DNA of 64,000 nt from JBFFMO01 sp041390025 (GCA_041390025.1 JAWKQR010000017.1:58848-122847), one strand, 5' to 3'; numbered from the stretch's first letter, positions 24,930 through 34,727 are shown. The notes: generated from the sequence alone by a model not told the origin. Numbers and translations: made by a program.

Positions 24930-25729
24930 CAGAAAGAGTGGTCGTCGTCAGGGTACGCGCCAGATCTGACCTCATCACGGTAAGCCTCGAGGGCTTGGAT
25001 GACGGTCTCTTCGAGCGACGCGAAGTGTTTGAGGAACTTGGGACGAAAGTCTTTGTTCAGGCCCAAGAGATCGTAGATGACCAAGACTTGGCCGCTGGTC
25101 TGGGCGCCTGCACCGATCCCGATGGTCGGGATCTGCAGCGCCTGGGTCACACGTGCAGCGAGGTCGGCAGGGACCATTTCGAGCACGATCATGAACGCGC
25201 CGGCGGCTTGGAGCGCGAGGGCGTCTTGCATCAACCGATCGGCTGCGTCTTCGGAGCGCGCCTGAACGTGGAAGCCACCGAAGGCGTGCACCGACTGGGG
25301 CGTAAGCCCAAGATGGCCGCAGACCGGGATGCCTGCGCGGACCATGCGTTCGATCATCGGCGCGAGGTGAGCTCCGCCCTCGACCTTGACGGCTTGGGCG
25401 CCGCCCTCTTTGAGCATGCGGCCGGCTTGGCGAACGCCCTCGTCGTCGTTGGCTTGGTAGCTCAGGAACGGCATATCCGCGAGGATCAGCGCGGAAGAGT
25501 TGCCGCGGGCGACCGCTCGGCTGTGGTAGATGATGTCGTCGACTTCGACGGGGAGTGTGGTGTCGTGGCCTTGGACAACGTTACCGAGGCTATCTCCGAT
25601 GAGGATCACGTCGATGTCGGCCCGCTGTACCAAGCGCGCGAACGTGTAATCGTAGCACGTCACCATCGTGAGCTTGTCGCCATTGAGGTACTGCTTGGCG
25701 ATATCACGCGTCGTTTTTCTTCGGTCCAT
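24929..25729 (-). CDS. panB: 3-methyl-2-oxobutanoate hydroxymethyltransferase
   Basis: A 266-residue PanB starting MDRRKTTRDIAKQYLNGDKL. Signatures are VTCYDYTFARLVQRADIDVI, IGDSLGNVVQGHDTTLPV (metal-binding Asp), VKVEGG, and GHLGLTPQSVHAFGG, with IGIGAGAQTSGQVLVIYDLLGL near the end. It makes ketopantoate from 2-oxoisovalerate and methylene-THF in vitamin B5 synthesis. It directly precedes panC, so panB-panC is one operon. Confidence 0.97.
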   Translation of the reverse strand: MDRRKTTRDIAKQYLNGDKLTMVTCYDYTFARLVQRADIDVILIGDSLGNVVQGHDTTLPVEVDDIIYHSRAVARGNSSALILADMPFLSYQANDDEGVRQAGRMLKEGGAQAVKVEGGAHLAPMIERMVRAGIPVCGHLGLTPQSVHAFGGFHVQARSEDAADRLMQDALALQAAGAFMIVLEMVPADLAARVTQALQIPTIGIGAGAQTSGQVLVIYDLLGLNKDFRPKFLKHFASLEETVIQALEAYRDEVRSGAYPDDDHSF

Positions 25730-25778
25730 ATCCTTGCTCCGGGCAAGCTAGGTCCGCGTGTGTATCAGATGTGAGGGA

Positions 25779-26639
25779 TTACCAGAAGAGGAACAGCGAA
25801 TCGCGCGCGCCAAACACGATGCGGACGCGGTCAAGGCCGTCGACGTCCGTGTCCTTCATGGTCACGCGACGCAACGTCAGCTCGGCGCCGCGGGTGCTTT
25901 TGAACGGCTCAAGCAGGCTTGACGGCAACGTGAAATCGCCGTCGTCTTCAAGGCGGCAGCTCATCACGGTGCCGTCGGCGGCTGTGATGGCCAAAAACAG
26001 GCTTGCCGTGGCATCCGACTGCGCGTTCCACATCAGGTGCAGGTCGTTTTGCACGCGAAGGCGGTCGTCCGCTTCGAGCGCGTTCATAATCCGCGGCACG
26101 TCCGGCGCCACCAGTGTCACGTCGATGTTGCCAACCTCGCCGCCAGAGGCCGCCAAGCGATAGGCCGCACCCGGTTCGTAGGGGAGCGTTACAGGCGCCA
26201 CGTCGAAGCCCGACTCGTTGCCGTACACGACCCCGGCCACACGATCGACATCCGGCAACCGTCGCGGCTGGATCTGCACCTGCCCAAAATCGGATCCAAT
26301 GGCGATCGGACCGGCATCAAGCAGTTCGACTTGCACGTCGTCGGTGGATTCAAAGATCGGTTGCGCTTTGACCGTGCACGCGTCGAGCGCGAGCTCGGGG
26401 TCGGGCCTCCAGACATCAAGTGCCGACAGGGCTTGGTCGGCGCTGATGCCGCGGACACGCACAAACTGAGCGTTGAACGTGGCTGAAAGCTCGCCTGGGG
26501 AGTATTCGGCCGAGATGGCACCGATCCTTTCGGTCAGCGCGGATTCAACTTCAGTGGTCACGGTGCTGGGCTCGATCTCGTCCGCGGAGCATGCGGTCAA
26601 GCCAACAAGGGCCGCCAAGATGTGCAGGGGGTACTTCAT
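25779..26639 (-). CDS. Hypothetical lipoprotein, 286 aa
   Basis: Start ATG at 26639; the frame is open further upstream but only this start gives a lipoprotein signal (MKYPLHILAALVGLTACSAD). The mature part is beta-rich, with a sequence such as ALDACTVKAQPIFESTDDVQ and MSCRLEDDGDFTLPSSLL. Two cysteines could form a disulphide. I recognise no family. It is divergent from the methyltransferase gene and upstream of panB on the same strand. Confidence 0.7.
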   Translation of the reverse strand: MKYPLHILAALVGLTACSADEIEPSTVTTEVESALTERIGAISAEYSPGELSATFNAQFVRVRGISADQALSALDVWRPDPELALDACTVKAQPIFESTDDVQVELLDAGPIAIGSDFGQVQIQPRRLPDVDRVAGVVYGNESGFDVAPVTLPYEPGAAYRLAASGGEVGNIDVTLVAPDVPRIMNALEADDRLRVQNDLHLMWNAQSDATASLFLAITAADGTVMSCRLEDDGDFTLPSSLLEPFKSTRGAELTLRRVTMKDTDVDGLDRVRIVFGARDSLFLFW

Positions 26640-26775
26640 GGATTCTAGAACCGCTGAAACCGTGAACTTCTTCCCAGAGCGTAACACCCCCCGGGCGCGC
26701 GTCAACAACCTCGTTGGGGTTGAACTGAGCGGCATCCTCGTGAAAACTAGGCGCGCGTGCAACGAAGAGGAGAGC

Positions 26776-27375
26776 ATGACGGACTCATGGGAAATCGCTT
26801 GGAAAGAGGGTCGCACGGGTTGGGACGCCGGTGGCTCACCGCCGATTCTACTAGAGCTCGTGACCAACGGTGAGATTCCTGCGGGGCGCGTCGTGGTGCC
26901 GGGGTGCGGGAGCGGGTACGATGTGTTTACCCTGTCGGGGAACGGACGAACGGCGGTTGGGCTGGACCTTGCGCCCACTGCGGCGGCGCGCTTCGAGGCG
27001 CTGCGCGACAGGCTCGGCGTGTCGCCCGAGGTCGCGACGATTCGTACCGAAAACTTCTTTGAATTCGCAATGGAGGACCGGTTTGACGTGATGTGGGACT
27101 ACACGTTCCTGTGCGCCATCGATCCGACGATGCGCGAGCAGTGGGCAACGCGTGCCGCGCAGATCTTGCGACCGGGCGGGAGCTTGTTCAGCCTTATTTT
27201 CCCAGTCGATCCAGCGCGACCGGACAACGAGGGGCCTCCGTTCCGGCTTTCCCCCGAGCTGGTCGCTGAGCTGCTCGCCGCAGACTTCACGTGCGAATCT
27301 CTCGAGCGCGTGCCCCAGAGCCATCCCGGCCGCGAAGGCAAGGAGTGGATCGGGCATTGGATCCGTCGGGGTTAG
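26776..27375 (+). CDS. TPMT-family SAM-dependent methyltransferase
   Basis: 199 residues from the ATG at 26776, with GAGGAGA as ribosome site. It has the thiopurine methyltransferase-family start WEIAWKEGRTGWDAGGSPP, the SAM-binding VVVPGCGSGYDVFTLSG (motif I), VGLDLAPTAAARFEAL (motif II) and WDYTFLCAIDP. In bacteria such enzymes methylate small thiols, selenium or tellurium compounds, or halides; the target here is inferred only at family level. It overlaps the convergent DUF4241 gene by four bases. Confidence 0.85.
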   Translation: MTDSWEIAWKEGRTGWDAGGSPPILLELVTNGEIPAGRVVVPGCGSGYDVFTLSGNGRTAVGLDLAPTAAARFEALRDRLGVSPEVATIRTENFFEFAMEDRFDVMWDYTFLCAIDPTMREQWATRAAQILRPGGSLFSLIFPVDPARPDNEGPPFRLSPELVAELLAADFTCESLERVPQSHPGREGKEWIGHWIRRG

Positions 27376-28229
27376 ATCGACGTCCACCCCTTGCGGATCG
27401 AAAACACGGTTGTCGCCGCGATCCACCCAAGAATTGAAAACACGACCGCCTCGGCGCTCCACTTCATTGCCATGCCGACCGCAAAAAGGACGGCGGCACC
27501 CGACATGCTTAGTGCCATCGCGAGCATCTTGGTCTTTTGGGTCGGACGGGGATTCGCGTCAACGTTGTGGGCTCTTGGTGCGTGGACCACTGCGAAGTCG
27601 ATGTGGACGTTGACCAATCGATCGTGGGCGTCGTAGCCCAACACCACGTCGTAAAAGCCATCACCCCAGCCGCTGTGGCACAGCACGATATTCGCGTTCG
27701 GTTGACCCGGAAGACAGACGTTGGCCAAGCCAGGGCGAAAGTGTTGGGGATCGTCCACGCGCTCGAACCAACCACCAGGGCCCTCAACCACGGATTCCCA
27801 ATCGTGATCGCCTGCCATCGCCTCGGCGGCGGCTTGGGCATCGACAAAACAGGCTGTCCCGGCATCGACTCCAAACCCCTCGTCCAGCCGCTCGTGGCGC
27901 ACCTCGGTGGCGTCTGGGTCCAAGCGCAGCGTCACGTACGCTTCGACCCAGTCGGGCGCGTCGCCCTCGATGTCCGCGATGGTGACGAATACCGGGTACG
28001 TGCCCGGCTCGACTTCAACAAAACTCGGGCAGCCGTCCAGAAACACAAACGGGTCGCAGGCACCCAGTTGGCCGCTTGTCAGCGTCAAACTGCCAAGCTC
28101 GTGGACCGACAGCGACGCCCACCGGGCACCGATCGGCACACGCGCACCCGACTGCATCGCAAAAAATCGGTCTTTGGCGTTGACCCACTGACTGATCGCC
28201 GCCCAATCCTCGGGATCTGCAGAGCCCAT
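27372..28229 (-). CDS. DUF4241 domain protein with C-terminal membrane segments
   Basis: 285 residues. The first 225 or so match the DUF4241 pattern: LTLTSGQLGACDPFVFLD, VEVEPGTYPVFVTIADIE, VDAGTACFVDAQAAAEAM, and the diagnostic C-terminal CHSGWGDGFYDVVLGYDA. Two hydrophobic segments follow (MLAMALSMSGAAVLFAVGMAM, VVFSILGWIAATTVFS), so it is membrane-anchored. DUF4241 has no proven role. Confidence 0.75.
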   Translation of the reverse strand: MGSADPEDWAAISQWVNAKDRFFAMQSGARVPIGARWASLSVHELGSLTLTSGQLGACDPFVFLDGCPSFVEVEPGTYPVFVTIADIEGDAPDWVEAYVTLRLDPDATEVRHERLDEGFGVDAGTACFVDAQAAAEAMAGDHDWESVVEGPGGWFERVDDPQHFRPGLANVCLPGQPNANIVLCHSGWGDGFYDVVLGYDAHDRLVNVHIDFAVVHAPRAHNVDANPRPTQKTKMLAMALSMSGAAVLFAVGMAMKWSAEAVVFSILGWIAATTVFSIRKGWTSI

Positions 28230-28319
28230 GTTTCACCTCGTGTACCGGATTCATCGCCGATGCGAGAGATCCTGTCGATATCTCGTCGGTGGCAATTTCT
28301 GGTCGCAGCTCGGAAGCCG

Positions 28320-28425
28320 CCGGTCCATGGGATTGGGTCGGCAATTTCCAATTGCTGAGTGGGCGAAGCCCACCTGCCGGTCCCCATCACGCGGCAGCGT
28401 GGAAGCTGCCGCTCCAAATCGCGCT
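28320..28425. repeat. Copy A of dispersed palindromic repeat (degenerate)
   Basis: CGGCAATTTCCAATTGCTG, then GGGCGAAGCCC, then GCGGCAGCGTGGAAGCTGCCGC form three successive hairpins. The arrangement matches the repeats at 39111-39160 and 56567-56712. It lies between two minus-strand genes. Confidence 0.6.
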
Positions 28426-28430
28426 CCACA

Positions 28431-28658
28431 TCACAACTCGGTCCATCCCATCTTGACCTCGACGATGAAAAACACAAAGAACCACGCCAAGATGGAGCCG
28501 ATCAGCACCCACGGCGACAGGTCCAAGTAGAGGATAAGCCCGCCGATCGCGAATCCCCCGCCGAGCCGCACCACTTGTAGTGATTTTGCGGTGATGAACT
28601 TGTTTCGCGTGGGTGGCGTGTCGGCCGATTGGGCGATGGGATCGTCTTCGGAGTCCAT
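28431..28658 (-). CDS. Small membrane protein, 75 aa
   Basis: A 75-residue protein with a polar N-terminal third and two hydrophobic helices (VVRLGGGFAIGGLILYL and WVLIGSILAWFFVFFIVEV). It ends KMGWTEL, resembling the KGWTSI end of the neighbouring DUF4241 protein. The two C-terminal membrane tails may therefore be related. It is four bases downstream of a lipoprotein gene start region on the same strand. Function unknown. Confidence 0.6.
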   Translation of the reverse strand: MDSEDDPIAQSADTPPTRNKFITAKSLQVVRLGGGFAIGGLILYLDLSPWVLIGSILAWFFVFFIVEVKMGWTEL

Positions 28659-28662
28659 CGAT

Positions 28663-29532
28663 TCACCGTTTGCAGTTGTTGTTATCCGCGGCGCGAAACT
28701 CCATCACTTGGTCAAACACCTGGCTTGCTTCCTCACAACTGATGGTGCCGTCCGCGTTTGCATCGAGGTTAATCGCGCCGCCGGCGCCGTCGATGCGAAC
28801 CATGCGAAATCGGCTGAAATTATCGTTGGAGATCACCGGCGGCGCGATCCCACAAAGTGCTTCGGTCGAGCCGTAGACCTTGACGTCGGTCAGGTTGACG
28901 CTTGTTCCGATCACGGAGTTTGGCGCGTCGAATTTGCCACTGTAGCGGATGATTTGGCGCTGACCTTGGAAGCGTTGGCAGGTGCTGTTCTCGACGTTAA
29001 AGGTCACGCCGGGCTGCCCGTCGCCGTCGCCGTCGACCACGCCAGGATCGGTGGCGTCACCCGGAACCTCGTCTTCGACGGGATTGGCGAGCTCAAGCCC
29101 CCATAACGCGAGCTCGCTCGACGAGCTGTAGCTGCCGCCCACGCGCAGGTCCGACACGAAGCCCTTGTCGATGTCCACAAAGTCGATGCTGTCGATGGCC
29201 GCGGGCGGAATGATGACACGCAAGCCCAACACGGGGCTGAGGTCGACACGGCAGATCGTGCGCGATTCGGTCAGCACGCGGTCGTCTTGTTGGATGTCGA
29301 CGACATACCATGCGTGGGTGAGCTGCTCGGCGTTGATGACACACGTGCTGCCCTCGTGAAGCAACAACCACGTGCCGTCCATCGTTCCCGCGCCCGGACC
29401 CTCGCCGATTCCGCCGTCGACCCCAACCATGAGATCGGGTCCGGCATCCGAGAATTGTTGGGGCTCCCAGTCCGACGCACCGCGTTCGACGGAACACCCC
29501 GCGACCAAAAACAAGAGGATGAGTTTCTTCAA
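28663..29532 (-). CDS. Hypothetical lipoprotein, about 289 aa, TTG start
   Basis: I place the start at TTG 29532 because a full GGAGGTGA ribosome site lies 4 bases before it and the product then begins with a lipoprotein signal, LILLFLVAGCSVE. The mature part has a beta domain with a disulphide-capable Cys pattern and ends with an EF-hand-like loop, DANADGTISCEEA. The TTG overlaps the stop of the FadL-like gene (TTGA). Function unknown. Confidence 0.65.
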   Translation of the reverse strand: MKKLILLFLVAGCSVERGASDWEPQQFSDAGPDLMVGVDGGIGEGPGAGTMDGTWLLLHEGSTCVINAEQLTHAWYVVDIQQDDRVLTESRTICRVDLSPVLGLRVIIPPAAIDSIDFVDIDKGFVSDLRVGGSYSSSSELALWGLELANPVEDEVPGDATDPGVVDGDGDGQPGVTFNVENSTCQRFQGQRQIIRYSGKFDAPNSVIGTSVNLTDVKVYGSTEALCGIAPPVISNDNFSRFRMVRIDGAGGAINLDANADGTISCEEASQVFDQVMEFRAADNNNCKR

Positions 29533-30947
29533 AACGTCACCTCCGCGCCGAGCGCGCCGATCCAACCGCCAGACGTGTAGCCGGGGAATCCTGGATTTCC
29601 GATTTGGGCGCCTTGCGCCTCGGGATAGGGCTGGCCGGTCCGGGGATTGACGAGATTGTCGGGGACCTCGTCACACAGCGACGTCGCACTGGCCGAACAT
29701 GGGACGATGTTCCTCGATTTGAGGGTCTCGTGGGTGAGCAGGAGTTGGAACTGCAGAAACCACGAGAACTCAAAACCAGCCCCAGCCAAGAGGACTTGGT
29801 GCGAGGAGCCCAATGACGCCAAGACACGGTCGTTGTCGACGTAGTTCGTCCGGCCGTCTTGCTCGGGGATGGGGCTCGGGTCAAAACCCACCCCGACGCG
29901 AAGTTTATCGTCGGAGGAGTACGTGTACTCTAGCCCCAGTCGTGTCTGCAGCACGTCGTCGAAGGTCGTTCGCTGGCTGTGTGTATCTCGATAATCCGAC
30001 CACAACACCCATTTTGCGTCGGCCGCCAGGCGATAGTCGCCAGCTTGCCACGCCAGACCCACGGCAAGCGACCCGGGCGAATACTTTGGGGTCCAATCCA
30101 GCTGCTGCCGAGGTTGTTCGGCGTCGTCCGCGATGCCGCTGACTTGCAGCCGGTTTTCGCCTGAAATTCGAAACGCCACCGGACCGCGGTAGGCCACACC
30201 CACCTGAATGTGCTGCGGCAAACGCAACTGAAGACCGGCGAGCAAGCCCCATCGGTTGACCGTGTGCACGTCGGCGTTGATGTCGATGTCGCTTTGGTCG
30301 GTCGGGTCCTGCAGGTACACATCGGTGGCCACATCCGCCCCGGTCAGAAACGTTCCACCAATGCCAAACGACGCCCAATCCGTGATTCGGTAGGCCACAC
30401 CGGCTTCGGCATCAAATCGTCGGGGATGCTGGTCGATCAGCTCAAACTTAAGTTTGTTGGAAAAGAGCCGTTCGCGCTCGTCGTTGTAATGCGTGGGTAG
30501 GCCGAGCAACTCTTGGGTCGGCAGGAACGCGACAAACCCCAGCCGAAAGCGGGTGGTCCCAAGTGACGTCACGCCCCCAAACACGAGGCCATACATCGGA
30601 TCGATGCCGTCGGTGTCGGACCGTGGATTTTTTTCGGAATCGGTCGCTGGCGCGACGTTCGCGGCGTCGATCGCTGGGATGTCGTACCCCTCAGGGCGAT
30701 CCATGAGCAAGATCTGCGCGCCGTTGTGGGTCGCGAAGGCGCCCACGGTTGCTCCGACTGGCGCCTCGGTGAGCGCCCCGACGTTGTAATAAACCGCCCA
30801 AGGGCCCTGCGCGTCCGCGACTTGCGCCCCCATGGACGACCCACGGGCACCGGCGCCGTACAGGTCGAACGGTCCGGCGTATGCCGTCGAAGAACCGAGT
30901 AAACCCAACAGGACCGCGCTACATATCGAGCGTTTTTTGCCAGTCAT
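29529..30947 (-). CDS. Outer-membrane porin of the FadL/OMPP1/TodX family
   Basis: 472 residues with a signal peptide ending AYAG. The mature N-terminus FDLYGAGARGSSMGAQVADA followed by AVYYNVGALT is the FadL hatch signature (GxGxGxxxMGGA-like plus xxNPA-like). The rest alternates amphipathic strands (RFRLGFVAFL, QVGVAYRGPVAF, YRLAADAKWVLWSDYR, KLRVGVGFDPS). FadL proteins import long-chain fatty acids or hydrophobic compounds. This fits the beta-oxidation genes in the window. Confidence 0.85.
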   Translation of the reverse strand: MTGKKRSICSAVLLGLLGSSTAYAGPFDLYGAGARGSSMGAQVADAQGPWAVYYNVGALTEAPVGATVGAFATHNGAQILLMDRPEGYDIPAIDAANVAPATDSEKNPRSDTDGIDPMYGLVFGGVTSLGTTRFRLGFVAFLPTQELLGLPTHYNDERERLFSNKLKFELIDQHPRRFDAEAGVAYRITDWASFGIGGTFLTGADVATDVYLQDPTDQSDIDINADVHTVNRWGLLAGLQLRLPQHIQVGVAYRGPVAFRISGENRLQVSGIADDAEQPRQQLDWTPKYSPGSLAVGLAWQAGDYRLAADAKWVLWSDYRDTHSQRTTFDDVLQTRLGLEYTYSSDDKLRVGVGFDPSPIPEQDGRTNYVDNDRVLASLGSSHQVLLAGAGFEFSWFLQFQLLLTHETLKSRNIVPCSASATSLCDEVPDNLVNPRTGQPYPEAQGAQIGNPGFPGYTSGGWIGALGAEVTF

Positions 30948-31794
30948 TTTTCAATAACCTTGCGAGTGACCTGTCCGAGAGCAATTTGCCGCCGGTCTGG
31001 CACACGGCACAGTAGTTCATTTCACTTTCGGCGCGGCGTATCCGCTGGATGTTCTTGCCGCACAGATTGCATGGCTGTTTGTAACGTCCATGCACATTAA
31101 AGTCGTCGCGAAACGCGGTGACCTTCTCTGGAAACCCGTCGCCGACCTCGGCGCGGATTCGTCCAAGGAACCCCGATAACACGCCTCGTGTCGCGTCGAA
31201 CAGAGACTGCATCGTTTGGGGGTCGATGTTTTGCACGGGCTTGTAGGGCGACATCTTCGCGGCGAACAAGATTTCGTCGCTGTAGGCGTTTCCGATCCCG
31301 CTGAAGACGCTCGGATCGGTCAAGGCTCGTTTTACGGTTTGGCTTTGTGATGTCAGCGCAGCTGCGAACGCCTCGATGGTGCAATCCAAGGGTTCGATGC
31401 CGCCGGGGTCATGCTCGGACAATGCGTCACGGCCTTGGATCATGTGGATCGACGCGCGCCGTTTTTTGCCGGCCTCGGTCAGCATCAACGCTTTTTCGGC
31501 CGTGCGGAAGACGGCGAGGCATCCTGCGGCGCGATTCGCGCCGGCACCGCGCAATTTCAGCCTGCCCGCGATCATCAAGTGAATGACCGCGAACAGCTCG
31601 TCTTCGAATTCGAACACCAAGCGCTTGCCAAGATGCGAAAAACCCACAAAACGCCGGCCGACGGCGTCTTTGATCGGGGGCGAGACCGTCCGCACCAGGA
31701 ACGGATGCATCACGTCGAACGCGGTCAGGGTGCTGCCGGCGAAATGGCGTTCCAACGCCTCTTGGTAGACAAAAATATCGGGCAATTCGGGCAT
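30919..31794 (-). CDS. Formamidopyrimidine-DNA glycosylase-family (Fpg/Nei) protein
   Basis: 291 residues starting MPELPD, with Pro2 and Glu3 (the Fpg/Nei catalytic pair) present. GRRFVGFSHLGKRLVFEFED contains the conserved Lys region, then MIAGRLKLRG, a helix-two-turn-helix ALTDPSVFSGIGNAYSDEIL, and a C4 zinc finger CNLCGKNIQ...CAVC near residues 245-270. It removes oxidised bases and cuts at the abasic site. The finger lacks the usual final QR pattern, so it may be a divergent Nei2-type enzyme. It overlaps the FadL-like gene by 29 bases. Confidence 0.8.
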   Translation of the reverse strand: MPELPDIFVYQEALERHFAGSTLTAFDVMHPFLVRTVSPPIKDAVGRRFVGFSHLGKRLVFEFEDELFAVIHLMIAGRLKLRGAGANRAAGCLAVFRTAEKALMLTEAGKKRRASIHMIQGRDALSEHDPGGIEPLDCTIEAFAAALTSQSQTVKRALTDPSVFSGIGNAYSDEILFAAKMSPYKPVQNIDPQTMQSLFDATRGVLSGFLGRIRAEVGDGFPEKVTAFRDDFNVHGRYKQPCNLCGKNIQRIRRAESEMNYCAVCQTGGKLLSDRSLARLLKNDWQKTLDM

Positions 31795-33731
31795 CAGATG
31801 CCGTCGGGATTGGGGGACATACCGACCGAGAGTGTCACGTGGTCAAGCGGCTCAAGCCCGTGAACCTCGATCTCGGGACTCTCGAGCTTGACCCACGTGA
31901 TGTCCGCTTCGCCTTTGACGACCAGGGCATCCGAGAGCAAAGAGGGCACCAACGCGACGATGGACTCGAACAAGGCCTCGGCCTGTTTGTCGTTCAGGTC
32001 GGCGGAGGGCTCCGCGTCGAGGTCGGCCTTGAGGTCGGTCGTGAACGAGAGTTTGATCTCGACGCCATCCACGTCGATTCCGATGCCTAGGTTGAGGAAG
32101 AACGCAAACGTCGCGACCGGGATTTCGGGTTGGCCGTTGGGCCGCAGCTCGACGTCGATCAGGAATTCTCCAAGCCGCATGCCCAGCTGGCCCGGTTCGG
32201 GTCCAAACTGCATCACAGGTGGCAGCAGCGGGCGCAGCCGCACAAACGCCGGGGTACCTGTGGGCGCGAGGCTTGAGATCGCCGGGTCGAGCACCAGGCC
32301 AAGCGCGTCGGACGTCAGCGAAACGGGGAGCTCAACACCGTTGAAGTCATTGCCGGTCAACTCTTGGTTGAGCAGCCCCGATCGCCAAACGCCATGCAGA
32401 ATGCGGTCGAGCGCGTTGGCCGTGCTCGTAAAGAGCAAATCGTTTGTGGACTTAGGTCCATTGGGATTGCCGACATTGGGCGCGTAGGCACCGGGCACGT
32501 CACGCACCGCAGGAAACTTTTCTTCGGGCATCGTCACGTTGAGGTCGACCAGGATGCCGTCGGGCAAAATATCGATGGTTTTGAAGCTGACCTGAAACGT
32601 CAGCGTACGGCCGAGCAGCTCAATCTTGCGGTTGAGCACGGCCGGGTCCAACAGCTCTTCGAACAGGCGCTCACTCAAGAAGTTGGCAAACGCCGCCTGG
32701 GCGACATCAACAATAAGCCCGCGCAAGAACGTGATGTCGTCTTGGGACAGATCCGCGATGGTGAACGTGATGTCTTCCTCGAGCAGGTCGAGTGTCGCGG
32801 TGCCAAATTGCAGTTGGAGCCCGCCGTTGGCGTCGGGCGATGCGTCCACTTCGACCGACACGCCGAGTTTGGCCACGTTGATGGTGGTTGGGTACGTGTC
32901 GGGGTCGACGGTGAATGTGCCGGCGATGGCCACGTTGGTGGCGTTGAGCTCGACAAACAATTTGCCTGCACGTGGGGTGATCGAGATCAGTAGCGGATCG
33001 AAGTTGATGGTATCGATCGACACATACTGGTTCATGAACGCCTCTTTGACGTAGGTCGTTACGAACTCGGGTGTGGCGATCGCAGTGGCGGCGGCTTCGA
33101 CCACGTCGAGGGCCTCCGCGCGCACAAAAAGTTGGAACGCGTCCTCAATGGGCACGATCGGGTCAACGGTCGTGCCGTAGATGCCGGCGCGAATGGCGCT
33201 CTCTTCGTTGTTTGCCCGGTCACGGACCGAAACCTCGAACTCGTTGTACCCTTGGGCCAAGGGTACTTCGACGCTGAAATTCCCTTGCGCATCGAGCGTG
33301 ATGGGTTGTCCGCCGAACGAGACCGACTCGATGCCGGTGCCGACCTCGCTGACGCTGCCTGCCAAGGTGATGGTGGGCTCGGTCGCGTAAAACCCACGCT
33401 CGGGCGAGGTCAGCGTGATGGTGGGCCCAACGGAATCCACCACGAAGGTGACCTCGTCGGTTGCCTTGCCGGCTGTCGCCACAACGGTGACTTCGCCTTG
33501 GGCCACCGAGACAATGGCTTCCCACTCGCCGGCGACCACGTCCGCCACGGTGCCATTGACCGACACGGAATCGGTGTTCGTCGCGGTCCCCTCCACCTTA
33601 ACGCGTGTTGTGTTGATGAACTCGCCCGCGGTCGGCGAGGTGATGTCGACGGTGGGTGTTGGTGAGGAAGTCGTCGAATCGTCGCACCCCCAAGCGAGGG
33701 CGGCGAAGACAAACAAAAACACGTAGCGCAT
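31794..33731 (-). CDS. Large hypothetical lipoprotein with Ig-like repeats, 645 aa
   Basis: Lipobox AAWGC-like (FAALAWGCDD) after MRYVFLFV. Two Ig-like beta domains with the pattern VDITSPTAGEFINTTRVKVEG and ITLTSPERGFYATEPTITLAG fill residues 25-190. The remaining 450 residues have repeated amphipathic strands (LQLQFGTATLDLLEED, VELRPNGQPEIPVATFAF) and resemble lipid- or surface-binding domains, but I cannot name a family. The stop overlaps the Fpg start (TGATG). Probably outer-membrane-anchored. Confidence 0.65.
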   Translation of the reverse strand: MRYVFLFVFAALAWGCDDSTTSSPTPTVDITSPTAGEFINTTRVKVEGTATNTDSVSVNGTVADVVAGEWEAIVSVAQGEVTVVATAGKATDEVTFVVDSVGPTITLTSPERGFYATEPTITLAGSVSEVGTGIESVSFGGQPITLDAQGNFSVEVPLAQGYNEFEVSVRDRANNEESAIRAGIYGTTVDPIVPIEDAFQLFVRAEALDVVEAAATAIATPEFVTTYVKEAFMNQYVSIDTINFDPLLISITPRAGKLFVELNATNVAIAGTFTVDPDTYPTTINVAKLGVSVEVDASPDANGGLQLQFGTATLDLLEEDITFTIADLSQDDITFLRGLIVDVAQAAFANFLSERLFEELLDPAVLNRKIELLGRTLTFQVSFKTIDILPDGILVDLNVTMPEEKFPAVRDVPGAYAPNVGNPNGPKSTNDLLFTSTANALDRILHGVWRSGLLNQELTGNDFNGVELPVSLTSDALGLVLDPAISSLAPTGTPAFVRLRPLLPPVMQFGPEPGQLGMRLGEFLIDVELRPNGQPEIPVATFAFFLNLGIGIDVDGVEIKLSFTTDLKADLDAEPSADLNDKQAEALFESIVALVPSLLSDALVVKGEADITWVKLESPEIEVHGLEPLDHVTLSVGMSPNPDGI

Positions 33732-33800
33732 CAGATTCTCCGGGAAGGTGCCGATACACTACGACGTGGGCGAGTCTGGTGCAATGTTTGGCAGGTCGCC

Positions 33801-34727
33801 TTACAGAGCGGCGCTAAGCTCCGAGCAGCAGTTGGACTGCATGCACTGATCGTAGACCGATTCGTCGCCAAACGCGTCGCAACTGCTGCGCTCCTCGCAT
33901 GCGTTCAGGGCTTGCAATGCGGTTGCACATTCGTTCGACACCTCGCACGTCGTGACGCAGGCGTCCGCGCATTGTGCGCAGCCGATGACATCGCCCATCA
34001 AGCACGCGGTCGATGTGAAACAGTCGAGTTCGCACTGGCTCAGGCACGGGACATATGGGCAACACAGGCCACCGTCTTGGCATTGGTCCGCCGAGCATGT
34101 TTGGTTGTTGGCGTTCGTGTTGTTTTGAACCGTGTTGTTCGACGAGGTGGCCACGCAGTTGAGGTCGCCGTTCTTAGCGATGACCGCGAGGTCGAAGTCG
34201 CCATCAAGCGTTATGGCTTCGCCGCCCGTGACGGGCTGCAGCTGCACACCCACGAACCCCCCTTTGAGCTTCTCGCCGACCGCTTTTGGACACGAGTCGA
34301 GCCGGATCGTGCCCGAGACGCTGTCGTAGCCCTGTCCGGTGGCCGCGTTGATAAACGACACAAATGTGCCTTCTGGGGGTGGGTTGGTGGTGAAGCTCCC
34401 GGGCGCTGGTGCGTTCGGTGTGGTCTCGACCACTGCGGAGATCGAAACTCCGTCGGTCGAGACCATGTAGAGGTTCACGAGGTTTTGCGCGATGACAGCG
34501 GCCGCGGACTCTTGGGTCGCCTGGGCGTTATCGACCTCACGCTGGTAGGTGTTGTCGCCGACGGACACATCAAAACTTGTCGTCGGGGTGACTGTCGTGT
34601 TGTTGCCGGTGTTGTTCGACGTGTTGGTGTTGTTTGCATCGGTTGTCGATTTCGACGCGGCGTCATCTCCGCAAGCAGCCAAAAGAACAATCAAAGACAG
34701 CGCACTCACATTCATCCAATTCATCAT
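33801..34727 (-). CDS. Hypothetical lipoprotein with Asn-rich linker and Cys-rich tail
   Basis: 308 residues. Signal LSLIVLLAACGDD with lipobox LAAC is followed by the linker NNTNTSNNTGNNTT. The last 85 residues hold about 18 cysteines (CSADQCQDGGLCCPYVPCLSQ, CAQCADACVTTCEVSNECATA), probably a disulphide-rich module on the cell surface. A middle beta domain of 100 residues lies between. Function unknown. It is divergent from the PQQ-type dehydrogenase gene. Confidence 0.65.
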   Translation of the reverse strand: MMNWMNVSALSLIVLLAACGDDAASKSTTDANNTNTSNNTGNNTTVTPTTSFDVSVGDNTYQREVDNAQATQESAAAVIAQNLVNLYMVSTDGVSISAVVETTPNAPAPGSFTTNPPPEGTFVSFINAATGQGYDSVSGTIRLDSCPKAVGEKLKGGFVGVQLQPVTGGEAITLDGDFDLAVIAKNGDLNCVATSSNNTVQNNTNANNQTCSADQCQDGGLCCPYVPCLSQCELDCFTSTACLMGDVIGCAQCADACVTTCEVSNECATALQALNACEERSSCDAFGDESVYDQCMQSNCCSELSAAL